The notes below the pieces were generated by a model that worked only from the letters and a program-made list of their open reading frames with translations, ran no database searches and had not been told where the DNA came from. The translations under genes were made by a program, and so were the position numbers. Below, piece after piece: positions 8,114-15,308 of a stretch of 33,356 nt of DNA (within the stretch, counting starts at the first letter, position 1; each line of letters starts with the position of its first letter). The DNA is from Streptomyces blattellae (GTDB lineage: Bacteria; Actinomycetota; Actinomycetes; Streptomycetales; Streptomycetaceae): NCBI RefSeq assembly GCF_009709555.1, contig NZ_WJBG01000214.1:1-33356 (forward strand). Direction: 5' to 3'.

Positions 8114-9823
8114 TCAGCGGGACTGTCCTGGGCGGGATGTGGGCGGCGTGTACGCGCCCGGGAGTCCAGAACCGGTCTGTGGGGCGGTCTGAGTGCGAAG
8201 GCGGCGAGCCTGCGCGGTTCGTGCGCCGTGGCCGGGTGCGTGCCGGTCGCCGAGGCGTTGGATGCGCCAGACGAGGACTTCGGATGCTGACTTGGCGTCG
8301 TCCAAGGGGCGGTGCTGGGCTGCCTGCTGGAGGACGGCGGCCGGGTTGTGGCCGGTGGCTTCGGCGGCAGCGAGGGTGGCGGTGAGGGCGGGCCAGGCGT
8401 TTTCGGTGAGGATCTGTTCGGCGTGGCGGGGCAGGACCTCGTGCAGGGTGCGGACGTACCGGTGCACCGTGCTGTCAGGGGGATCGTGCTTGGCGAGTGC
8501 GGCGAGGCTGGTGGGGGCTATCAGGTCATAGGCGGCTTGCAGGTGGGTGAGCGTCTGACGGGCGGCGGCCACCTGCCGGTCGTGGTGGTGTAGTGCGCTG
8601 CGGCGCTGGGCGGCGAGGACGACGAGGATGGCGGCGTCCAAGAGCATGGCCAGCCCGGTGTGGTCCGCGGGCTGGTAGCGCATGGCCTTCAGCGCGCCCC
8701 GCAGTGCGCGGGCGTGCTGGTGGTCGGCGCGGGCGCGGGTGTGGGCGGCCTGTTCGAAGGCGGCAGCCGCACGGTGGAGTTCGGCCTGGAGTCGGACAGG
8801 AGCATGGGCGGGTAGCGCGTAGAGGACTTCGCCGAAGACGGTGAGGTGGGCCTGGACGGCGCCGTCGTCGGCGTGGGCGAGGTGGTGGGGGATGCGTTCG
8901 GCGGCAGCGGTTGCGACGTGCCACGGGCTGGGGCGGTGATGGCGAGCTGCTGAGGCTGCGGTGGGCAGTGCCTCGGCGGCGGTAAGGCGCTGTCGGATCT
9001 GAGGGAGGGACAGGTCGGTGGCGAGGCTGGAGCCGGAGAACCAGATGGGCGTGCCGTCGTCGGGCAGGGCGACCTTGTAGCCCTGAAGGTCACCGGAGGG
9101 CAGGGTGCGGGTCTCGACTTGAAGGCCGGCATCGGCGAGCAGGTTGAAGAACTCATCCAGATCCTTCGCATGGGACAGCGCGGTACGCACGATGTGCCGC
9201 AGCCGCTCACGCGCGGTCTTGTCGCGGCCCAGTCGCTTGGCCTTCTCCTCCTCGGCCCGGGTGGAGCGCTTCACCGCCGAGGTACCAGCAGCATCTTCGG
9301 AACCACGTGCAACCCGGGTGAGGCCGAAGTCTTCCTCGATGGCTGTGAGTTCGTTCATGGCGCGGCGGTAGTCGTTCCAGTTCCGCGGCGGGCGCAGATC
9401 ACCGCGCACCTTGGTGGCGACGATGTGGATGTGATCCTCCGCGTGCCGCACAGCTACCCAGCGGCAGCCGCCCGGATCGCCGTCGGGTGCGATGCCGGTC
9501 TCGTGCACCATGCGCCGGGCGATGGTGGCCCACTCGGCGTCAGTGAGGATGCGGTCCTCGGGCGCAGCGCGGATCGAGCAGTGCCACACGTGCCCCTCAG
9601 GCGCCTTGTCGCCGGCTTGCTTGACCCGCAGATCCAGGGCCTGGGCGAGCTGGCCGAGCCGTTGCTTGTGGCCAGGGCTGTCCCAGGGGCCGGGGTCGGG
9701 GATGAAGTCGTCCCAGGAGGCGACGATGTGCTGGTCGGTGTGTTCGTTGGCGCGGCCTTTGTCGAAGAGGTAGGCCAGCACGCCGTAAGTGTGGCTGCCC
9801 GGCTTGACGATGTTCGCGATCAC
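8114..9823 (-). CDS. Relaxase / mobilization nuclease (MOB_P-like)
   Basis: A 569-residue relaxase expected to nick one strand at oriT and stay bound to the 5' end during transfer. The N-terminal domain shows a likely motif I tyrosine at Tyr13 (SHTYGVLAYLF) and the metal-binding histidine motif III at VRHAEDHIHIVATKV (His127, His131, His133). The rest is long, helical and rich in Ala, His and Arg, with no recognised domain. GTG 9823 was chosen because it lies one base after the stop of mobC, implying translational coupling; open frame continues upstream inside mobC. The C-terminus is Pro/Arg-rich. This gene and mobC, with no TraB-like gene in view, suggest mobilization rather than self-transfer. 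Confidence 0.9.
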   Translation of the reverse strand: MIANIVKPGSHTYGVLAYLFDKGRANEHTDQHIVASWDDFIPDPGPWDSPGHKQRLGQLAQALDLRVKQAGDKAPEGHVWHCSIRAAPEDRILTDAEWATIARRMVHETGIAPDGDPGGCRWVAVRHAEDHIHIVATKVRGDLRPPRNWNDYRRAMNELTAIEEDFGLTRVARGSEDAAGTSAVKRSTRAEEEKAKRLGRDKTARERLRHIVRTALSHAKDLDEFFNLLADAGLQVETRTLPSGDLQGYKVALPDDGTPIWFSGSSLATDLSLPQIRQRLTAAEALPTAASAARHHRPSPWHVATAAAERIPHHLAHADDGAVQAHLTVFGEVLYALPAHAPVRLQAELHRAAAAFEQAAHTRARADHQHARALRGALKAMRYQPADHTGLAMLLDAAILVVLAAQRRSALHHHDRQVAAARQTLTHLQAAYDLIAPTSLAALAKHDPPDSTVHRYVRTLHEVLPRHAEQILTENAWPALTATLAAAEATGHNPAAVLQQAAQHRPLDDAKSASEVLVWRIQRLGDRHAPGHGARTAQARRLRTQTAPQTGSGLPGAYTPPTSRPGQSR

Positions 9824-9824
9824 C

Positions 9825-10466
9825 TCACACCGCCCACTTCTGCCCGGCTGCCCGGAAGGCGGCGTCGTCGATCGCCCGGACCGTGTCGCGGGCAGTGGTG
9901 AGCAGACGGTCCGCCCGGTGGAGGATCGCGGCGTCCACAGGGTGTGGATCGCCGTCTGCATTGAGGCGGCGGGCGATCTGGTTGACGTTGTTGCCGATCC
10001 GGGCGATCTGCGCCCTCATCGCGGCGAGCTCGTCGACCGCATCGTCGTAGACCGTGCGCTCGGCAGCGACGGTGATCTCACCGCGGACGCGGGCCATGGT
10101 GGCGTCGGCAATGTAGCGGGCCATGGTCACGTGAGCGGTCTTCGCTGACGACTGGATGTCGTGCTTCTCGTGCGGCGCGAAGCGCGCGGTGACGTGCTCG
10201 GAGCGCTGCGCATCGAGGTTCGCGCGGCGGTACGGCGCACGCTGCGTGGCCCCAACGGAGGGATCGCGCGGCTGCTCGCCGGCGCCCACCCGCTCCTGCT
10301 CCGGCACGCCCTCGTGCCGGAGCTGCTCCTCCGCCACCCCCGGGGCGGAGGAGTCCGCGATGGACTGGCCTATGGACGGTCCATCGCCATTGCTTGCTGC
10401 GCGTGTGACGGGAGTGGTGACCATCTGCTTTTGGGGGATGGGGAGTTCGGGGTACTGGTCGCGCAC
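9825..10466 (-). CDS. mobC: Mobilization accessory protein, MobC-like
   Basis: A 213-residue protein. The first 80 residues are low-complexity and hydrophilic. The second half holds the MobC-type fold: TARFAPHEKHDIQSSAKTA (ribbon-helix-helix-like), a helical stretch, then the signature AQIARIGNNVNQIARRLN near residue 150. MobC proteins bind oriT, help open the duplex and recruit the relaxase. The gene directly precedes the relaxase and is coupled to it (stop and GTG separated by one base). GTG 10466 gives the full frame; ATG at 10424 is also possible. oriT is usually close to such a gene, but I found no convincing nic region. Confidence 0.85.
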   Translation of the reverse strand: MRDQYPELPIPQKQMVTTPVTRAASNGDGPSIGQSIADSSAPGVAEEQLRHEGVPEQERVGAGEQPRDPSVGATQRAPYRRANLDAQRSEHVTARFAPHEKHDIQSSAKTAHVTMARYIADATMARVRGEITVAAERTVYDDAVDELAAMRAQIARIGNNVNQIARRLNADGDPHPVDAAILHRADRLLTTARDTVRAIDDAAFRAAGQKWAV

Positions 10467-10506
10467 GACGAGATGTCCTTGTGTCGGGGTTGCGGGGGCG
10501 GTGGGT

Positions 10507-10941
10507 TCAGGCGGCGCGCGGTTGCGTGATGAGCTCGGCGAACTGCTCGGCGGCGAGGTCGAGCAGATCCACCTGACGCCGCTCCGGGAGGCGAGCGGCG
10601 GTGGTTAGCACGTCGTCGATACGCGGGTCGAGGGTGCTGACGGCATCCAGTCCGGCGGCGCGGGCGACAACCAGTCGCAGCTCGGCCTCGAGCCAGGCCC
10701 AGTGCTCGGTGGCGGGCACCGGGATCCCTTCACCGGCCGTGCCCCTGAGACGGTTCAGGTAGCCGCCGCCGGCGGACAGGATGTCGGGCAGGGGGATGTC
10801 GTCGCTGGCCATCCATCGGCCCTGGTCGAGCAGGGTGAGGATGGCGCAACGCAGCATGCTCATCCCGTCGCGTTCCGGAGCGGTGCAGATCGGGCAGGCG
10901 TCGTAGTTGCAGGTCCAGGCGGACACGGTCGAACGGGGCAT
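10507..10941 (-). CDS. Small protein of the mobilization operon, unknown function
   Basis: A 144-residue soluble protein starting at ATG 10941. Near the N-terminus is a Cys cluster (CNYDACPICTAPERDG) that could bind zinc. The rest is mostly helical (WAWLEAELRLVVARAAGLDA, then VDLLDLAAEQFAELITQPRA). I do not recognise a family. It lies between the membrane protein and mobC on the same strand, so it is probably co-transcribed and may take part in transfer or replication control; this is inferred from position only. Confidence 0.65.
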   Translation of the reverse strand: MPRSTVSAWTCNYDACPICTAPERDGMSMLRCAILTLLDQGRWMASDDIPLPDILSAGGGYLNRLRGTAGEGIPVPATEHWAWLEAELRLVVARAAGLDAVSTLDPRIDDVLTTAARLPERRQVDLLDLAAEQFAELITQPRAA

Positions 10942-10989
10942 GGCAGGCGGGCCTTTCGGCGATGGGTGGTTAGAGGTGCGGGGGAGAGT

Positions 10990-12292
10990 TCAGTGGGGGT
11001 GGCCTGTACGGGCGGAGTCCTGGTGCTCGGCCTTGACCGCGTTGACGATGCTCTGGGCAAGGTCGGTGCCGACCTGGTGGCCGTCGGCACGGACGGCTGC
11101 CTTGAGGGAGTCACGCGAGAGGCGACCCGTCTCGCGGTAGACGCGCTCCGCGTACGTGATGAGGGCATCCCGCGGCAGGTCGGGCTTGCGCCCCGGGCGT
11201 TTCGGCTCCGGCCTCTCGCCAGGCTCGGCCCTCGCGTCTCTGCCCGCCCTCACCTCCGAGCCTGCATCAGTAGCGGATCGAGGGCGGACGATGGATTCCG
11301 GGCAGTCCGACCGGTGTACGCCTTCGTCGCCCGGATTCGGTACGAGCTCCGGGCGCTCGCGCCTTGCCCGCTTCGCCGCGGCAGTGCGGGGCTGGCTGAC
11401 TCGGTCTCCGGGCGTCTCCCACCGTTCGGGCAGCGGGAGCGAGGCCAGCCGTGTGGCCTGTTGCCGGGTTCCGAGCTTTCGCAGCAGCAGCTCGTCCTGG
11501 CGAAGATCACCGTCGACGTCGGCCCTCTCCAACGCTTCGTGCAGGCGCCGAGTCGCACGTCGGCCACGCCCCTTGTTGCGCTTCGTCTCGGGCATTGCTT
11601 CGATGCGGAGGATCAACGTGACGGCCTGGCTCAGGGCGCGCTCGCGGATGAGTCGTGCGGCATCGGCGTCCTGGTCGTGGATGCCCAGGCGCGCCAGGAG
11701 TCGCTCGCGTGCCTGCCGGCCGAGGATCGCGAGCAGGCTGCGTGAGGCGGCCTCGGGGGTGTGGTTGCGTAGCTCGATTCCCATGGCTAGGTGCCAGAGG
11801 ACTGCGGCCATGATCGGGCCGATCAGGGAGCGGACCGTGCCGCCGACGGGTCCGGACTCGGCGTAGGCGGGGATGATCTGGCCTCCGGTGATCACCCATA
11901 CCAGGACGCCAGGCGGTCCCGGCGCCTGCCTGGGGCCCTTCAGGTTCTGGCGCGCGCGCCATCAAGGCCATTGCAAACAAGGCCAGTTCAGCGGTGGCGA
12001 ACATGAAGGCGCGCTCGACGGTGCTGCCCATGTCGAGGTAGTCGGAGGCGAAGCGCCAACTGGTGTCCGCACTGTAGGCGGTGCAGCCGATCGCGGCGAC
12101 AGCGGCAACAGGGATGGCGACGGTGTCACGGAGCCGTTCGGCTCCCGGCTTTCGTCGGCGTCGGCGCGAGGCGGCGGACAGCGCGGCGACTAGAAGCAAG
12201 ACCGCGATGGCCGCAGGTGCGGCGATCCAGTGCGGCAGGCCGGGTGCGCCGAGGTCGACGGCGCTGATGAGCGTGGTGGTGCCAGGTGTCAT
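10990..12292 (-). pseudogene. Membrane protein of integrative elements, frameshifted at a GC tract
   Basis: Two frames form one protein. The first begins at ATG 12292 (MTPGTTTLISAVDLGAPG, preceded by GGAGAG) with hydrophobic segments AAPAAIAVLLLVAAL and VAIPVAAVAAIGCTAY, then MFATAELALFAMALMAR. The second continues as QNLKG, VLVWVITGGQIIPAYAESGP, a further membrane segment at GPIMAAVLWHLAMGIELR, and a long basic cytoplasmic region to the stop at 10990. The break is at about 11948-11960, where an alternating run of G and C (GCGCGCGCG) occurs; four extra bases or two missing would restore the frame. Proteins of this build accompany replication and transfer genes on Streptomyces elements. Loss of function, slippage or a sequencing error are all possible. 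Confidence 0.7.
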
Positions 12293-12383
12293 GCAGAGGC
12301 TCTCCAAGGGGCCCGCACGGTGCAGGGCAGGCGGAAGCGCGGGCGGGCGATGCGAGACAGTGAGGGAAGGGAGCGCGGGCCGG

Positions 12384-13124
12384 TCAGACGGCGAGCGCAA
12401 TACGGCGCCGGTCCGGCCCGGTGAGGATGACGCGTTCGGTCATCTCGGCGAGGCGGGAGGTGACGCGGTCGCCGAGCGCGGTACGCAGCTCAGGGATCGG
12501 CAGGTTGGTGGTGATGAGGGTGGGGAGCATGTGCTCGTACCGGTGGTTGATCAGCCGGTAGGTGAGCTCCTCGGTCCACTCGCTGGTCTTGGCCGCGCCG
12601 AGGTCGTCCAGGAGCAGCAGCGGGCATCGGGCGAATGTCTGGAGCTCCCGTTCGCCGTCGTGACCGGCGCGGGGGCGGAGCCGAGCGTGCAGGTCGGCGG
12701 AGGTCGTTGCCTCCCAGCGCAGGCGGACGCCTCGGGTGAGGAGGGCGCGGACGGCGCCGTACGCCTGGTGGGTCTTGCCGGTGCCGGTGGGGCCGGCGAT
12801 CAGTAGCGACGGGCCTTCGGCGATGCCGGGTCCGCTCGGGCCAGGGCGTCCGGCGCGGGCGATCTGGTCGGCCCAGGCGGTGATCTGAGGGTGGTCGGCC
12901 AGGGCGCGGCGGTAGCGGGCGGGGATGCGGGCGTCCGCGAGTTCCAGTGCCGTGACGGGCTCCGCCGGCGGTTCCTCGGCTGTGACACCGGGGTCGATAC
13001 CGCGGCTGGCCAGGATGGTGTTGAGCCGGTTGGCGAGCGGGCCGACGTGGTGGGGCTCGCGGGCGAGGGTGGCGGTCAGAGGTGACCTCCGTAGGCGGCG
13101 TCGACATCGGTGGGGTTCGTCCAC
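12384..13124 (-). CDS. DnaC/IstB-like AAA+ ATPase (helicase loader)
   Basis: An ATP-binding protein of about 230-246 residues. The Walker A motif is LLIAGPTGTGKTHQAYGA, the Walker B LLLLDDLGAAKTSEW, and sensor 1 appears as LPTLITTNLPIPEL followed by DRVTSRLAEM, as in DnaC/IstB-type loaders. Next to a phage-type replication initiator it most likely loads the replicative helicase at the element's origin. GTG 13124 gives the longest product. A CTG at 13077-13079 overlapping the initiator's stop, with GGAGG just before it, is a serious alternative. The downstream end is followed by about 90 bases and the membrane protein gene in the same operon. Confidence 0.85.
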   Translation of the reverse strand: MDEPHRCRRRLRRSPLTATLAREPHHVGPLANRLNTILASRGIDPGVTAEEPPAEPVTALELADARIPARYRRALADHPQITAWADQIARAGRPGPSGPGIAEGPSLLIAGPTGTGKTHQAYGAVRALLTRGVRLRWEATTSADLHARLRPRAGHDGERELQTFARCPLLLLDDLGAAKTSEWTEELTYRLINHRYEHMLPTLITTNLPIPELRTALGDRVTSRLAEMTERVILTGPDRRRIALAV

Positions 13125-14050
13125 GGCCTGTGGACAACCGCCGCCGTGGGTGCGGCGTTCATGGCCTCGTGGACGAGGCTCGGCAGGGTGCTGGGGTGCA
13201 GTCCCTTGGCCCGGTGCCGTTCGAGCCCGGCTCGGATGTGGGCGAGGGCGATGCCCTCGCCGAGCAGCTTGTGCACCTCCCGGCCGAGATGGCCCAGGAC
13301 GTCCTTGGGCGGACGGTGGGCACAGGAGGCGGCGTACTCAGCGATGAGCTGCTGGGCCGAGACAATGTCGGGCGCGGGGGCGCTCGCGCCCCCCGAAGGG
13401 GTATCTCCTAGATCCATGATCCTAGGTCCTAGATCCGTACCGTGAGACGTCCCCGAAGGCTCACGCACACCTCCGTAAGCCTTCCTTGACGACTCCCGGA
13501 ACCGATTCTGACCTGCAACTTCTTCGTCCGGGTACGGATTCAGTGCAGGCTCGTGCGGTTGCCGCGCATCCTCACCGCCTCCTCCGTGAGAGCCCTGTGC
13601 GTCCTCCCGGAGGGCTGGGTGCGATGCCGGTATCACCGCCTCAGTGACGCCGACCGCCTCCACGCTGTGCGCAGTGCCAGCCCGGGCATCGTGGATCGGA
13701 CAGTCAGGCAGGCGGCTCTTGCTCGCCCGGTTGATCTTCTGATGCAGGCGCCACGTGACGACGTGCAGGTACCGCTTCTCGTCCGTGCCCTTATAGCGGC
13801 AGATCAGCCCGGCGTCGGCGAGCTGGGCGAGGTCCTTCTCGACGTCCGAGGGCCCGTGTTCCGGGCGCAGGACCCACAACTGTCCGGCGATGATCGCGGC
13901 GTGGTCGCGGTGGCGGCCCTGGTCGTCGGCCTGGGTGAGCAGACCGAAGAAGGTGCGCTCGGCGGTCAGGGAGACGGCGGCCAGGGACTCGGAGACGAAG
14001 GCTTCCGGCTTGATGGTGCGGATGCGTGCCAAGTGCGGGGCGGTCCTCAC
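13076..14050 (-). CDS. Replication initiator-like protein (phage/element type)
   Basis: A 324-residue protein. The N-terminal domain (LARIRTIKPEAFVSESLAAV, TFFGLLTQADDQGRHRDHAA, QLADAGLICRY, YLHVVTWRLHQKINRASKSR) is the winged-helix type seen in replisome-organizer proteins of Streptomyces phages and integrative elements. A disordered Pro/Gly/Glu-rich linker spans about 140-225. A C-terminal helical domain follows (AQQLIAEYAASCAHRPPKDV, GLERHRAKGLHPSTLP). Start GTG 14050; TTG 14029 is an alternative matching the usual MARIRTIKPE start. It is first in the leftward operon and overlaps the helicase loader gene. A DnaA-box-like nonamer (TGTGGACAA, 13129-13137) lies within its 3' part and may be chance. 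Confidence 0.75.
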   Translation of the reverse strand: MRTAPHLARIRTIKPEAFVSESLAAVSLTAERTFFGLLTQADDQGRHRDHAAIIAGQLWVLRPEHGPSDVEKDLAQLADAGLICRYKGTDEKRYLHVVTWRLHQKINRASKSRLPDCPIHDARAGTAHSVEAVGVTEAVIPASHPALREDAQGSHGGGGEDARQPHEPALNPYPDEEVAGQNRFRESSRKAYGGVREPSGTSHGTDLGPRIMDLGDTPSGGASAPAPDIVSAQQLIAEYAASCAHRPPKDVLGHLGREVHKLLGEGIALAHIRAGLERHRAKGLHPSTLPSLVHEAMNAAPTAAVVHRPWTNPTDVDAAYGGHL

Positions 14051-14290
14051 TCGGTGGCCGGTGCACGGGCACCACGGCTCACCGTCGGTTGGGGCGGTAA
14101 GGGCTGAGGGGCAGAGGGAATTGCCGGACTTCGGCGCGGGCGCGCTGACGACCGATCGCGTTTTCCGGGGGTGTCGTCAACATAGCCACACCCGGGCCAC
14201 GCAAGTCCAGCCCTATCCGGCGCAATCTCTGACGGCAGAAAGGCCGCAGGAAATCATGCTGGATGGCGGGCGGGACCAGAACCGTAGGGC

Positions 14291-14310
14291 ACGATCGCCG
14301 GTTGACCAAA
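14291..14310 (+). repeat. Half-operator copy, repeated at 14498-14517
   Basis: ACGATCGCCGGTTGACCAAA here and ACGATCGCCGGTTAACCAAA at 14498-14517 differ at one base. Only the second copy is followed by the arm that completes a palindrome. This copy lies closer to the replication operon and may let the same regulator act on it. Confidence 0.5.
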
Positions 14311-14373
14311 TAGTTGTCCTGCCGACCGAGCCAGAAGCATCACAGCGGGAAGCCGTTGACCCGCTGGCGACGG

Positions 14374-14385
14374 GCAAGCTACAAC
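14374..14385 (+). repeat. 12-base direct repeat, second copy at 14527-14538
   Basis: GCAAGCTACAAC occurs at 14374-14385 and again at 14527-14538, immediately before the regulator's ribosome binding site. With the 20-base repeat it suggests that a block of the control region was duplicated and diverged. Confidence 0.5.
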
Positions 14386-14502
14386 ACAACACCCCACGTC
14401 AGAAGCGCATCGAGGTGTGCGCGGAGGGCGCTCGCCTTGGATATGGGGGATGGAAAAACTGCCCTGCCCGCCGTCCGAGCGGGGCGCAACATAGCCGACG
14501 AT

Positions 14503-14523
14503 CGCCGGTTAACCAAACCGGCG
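14503..14523. promoter_or_regulatory. Palindromic operator before the XRE regulator
   Basis: CGCCGGTT and AACCGGCG are perfect eight-base arms around AACCA, ending 22 bases before the regulator's ATG. The inner part matches 15 of 17 bases of the site at 8014-8030. Position and symmetry suggest autoregulation by the adjacent XRE protein. Confidence 0.6.
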
Positions 14524-14545
14524 AATGCAAGCTACAACTGGAGTC

Positions 14546-14827
14546 ATGGCAGCACGTTCTCTGGAAATAGGTCCGGCAGGCATAAGGGTCGCCCACACCA
14601 TCGAAATCCTCCGTACCGAACGCGGTCTCGCCCAGCGTCAGTTGGCTGGCCGTGTGACCGCCCTTGGCCACCCCATGTCCAACACGATGCTCTCTCGCAT
14701 CGAACGCGCCCAGCGTCGCTGCGACGTCGACGACCTTGTCGTGATCGCCGAAGCCCTCCTCATCTCGCCCCTCGTGCTGCTGCAGGGGCCGACCGCCACT
14801 GTGACGAGGGCCGTCCAGCACCGCTGA
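14546..14827 (+). CDS. XRE-family transcriptional regulator
   Basis: A 93-residue DNA-binding protein starting at ATG 14546, with GGAG four bases before it. Residues about 12-75 form a Cro/CI-type helix-turn-helix: IRVAHTIEILRTERGLAQRQ, LAGRVTALGHPMSNTMLSRI, ERAQRRCDVDDLVVIAEALL. It resembles small regulators that precede xis and int in Streptomyces elements. It is first in the rightward set and sits directly after a palindrome shared with another promoter of the element, so it is the best candidate for the master regulator of replication and excision. Whether it represses or activates cannot be read from sequence. Confidence 0.85.
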   Translation: MAARSLEIGPAGIRVAHTIEILRTERGLAQRQLAGRVTALGHPMSNTMLSRIERAQRRCDVDDLVVIAEALLISPLVLLQGPTATVTRAVQHR

Positions 14828-14879
14828 CCGAGCACGCCCCCAACCGAGTTAGGACCCACGCTTCTTGCACCACTCCGCG

Positions 14880-15260
14880 ATGCCCCCTGCCTCCGTGCAC
14901 CACCGTCCCAGCACCGAGGGCGAAGCTGCCTTGCCTCGTCTCTACCGCCCCGAGGAGATTGCCGAGGCCCTCGGCTGCTCAGCCTGGTGGGTCAAGGACC
15001 GCGCCCGGCGCAGCCTCATTCCGCACACACGCGTCGGCCGCGCCTACCGCTTCACCGCCGAGCACCTCGCCGAGATCGTCCGCCTTCACGAAGCGCGCCC
15101 AACACGATCCGCAGACAACGCGGCAGCCGCCCCAGCAGCGGCAACGCCTCCCGCCGCACGAGCCCGCGCCTCCCAGTCCCGCCGGCCCCCTACGGCCTCG
15201 ACGGCGGGGCGTCTGCGGGCCCGGCCGCCGCGTCGTACCCAGTACGACACCGTCGCGTAG
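14880..15260 (+). CDS. xis: Excisionase-like DNA-binding protein (MerR-type HTH)
   Basis: A 126-residue basic protein. Residues about 18-70 form a helix_turn_helix_17 domain (LPRLYRPEEIAEALGCSAWW, VKDRARRSLIPHTRVGRAYR, FTAEHLAEIVRLHEA), the usual build of Streptomyces excisionases. These bend attachment-site DNA and direct the integrase to excision. The remainder is an Ala/Pro/Arg-rich tail longer than in typical Xis proteins. ATG 14880 is preferred; TTG 14865 is in frame. It lies 48 bases before the integrase gene on the same strand, the classical xis-int arrangement. Confidence 0.8.
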   Translation: MPPASVHHRPSTEGEAALPRLYRPEEIAEALGCSAWWVKDRARRSLIPHTRVGRAYRFTAEHLAEIVRLHEARPTRSADNAAAAPAAATPPAARARASQSRRPPTASTAGRLRARPPRRTQYDTVA

Positions 15261-15308
15261 CGCGTCCACGTCAGCCACAAGCCACGAGCAGGGGGAGGAA
15301 GACGGAAG

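Larger units (their letters stand above)
14051..14545. promoter_or_regulatory. Divergent control region between replication operon and regulator/int genes
   Basis: About 500 bases with no gene I can support. The stretch separates the leftward rep-mob operon from the rightward regulator-xis-int set, so it should hold both promoters. It contains a near-identical 20-base repeat (14291-14310 and 14498-14517, one mismatch), a 12-base perfect direct repeat (14374-14385 and 14527-14538) and a palindrome (14503-14523). It is somewhat richer in A and T than the flanks. It is also a reasonable place for the element's replication origin, though no iteron array is visible. Confidence 0.55.
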
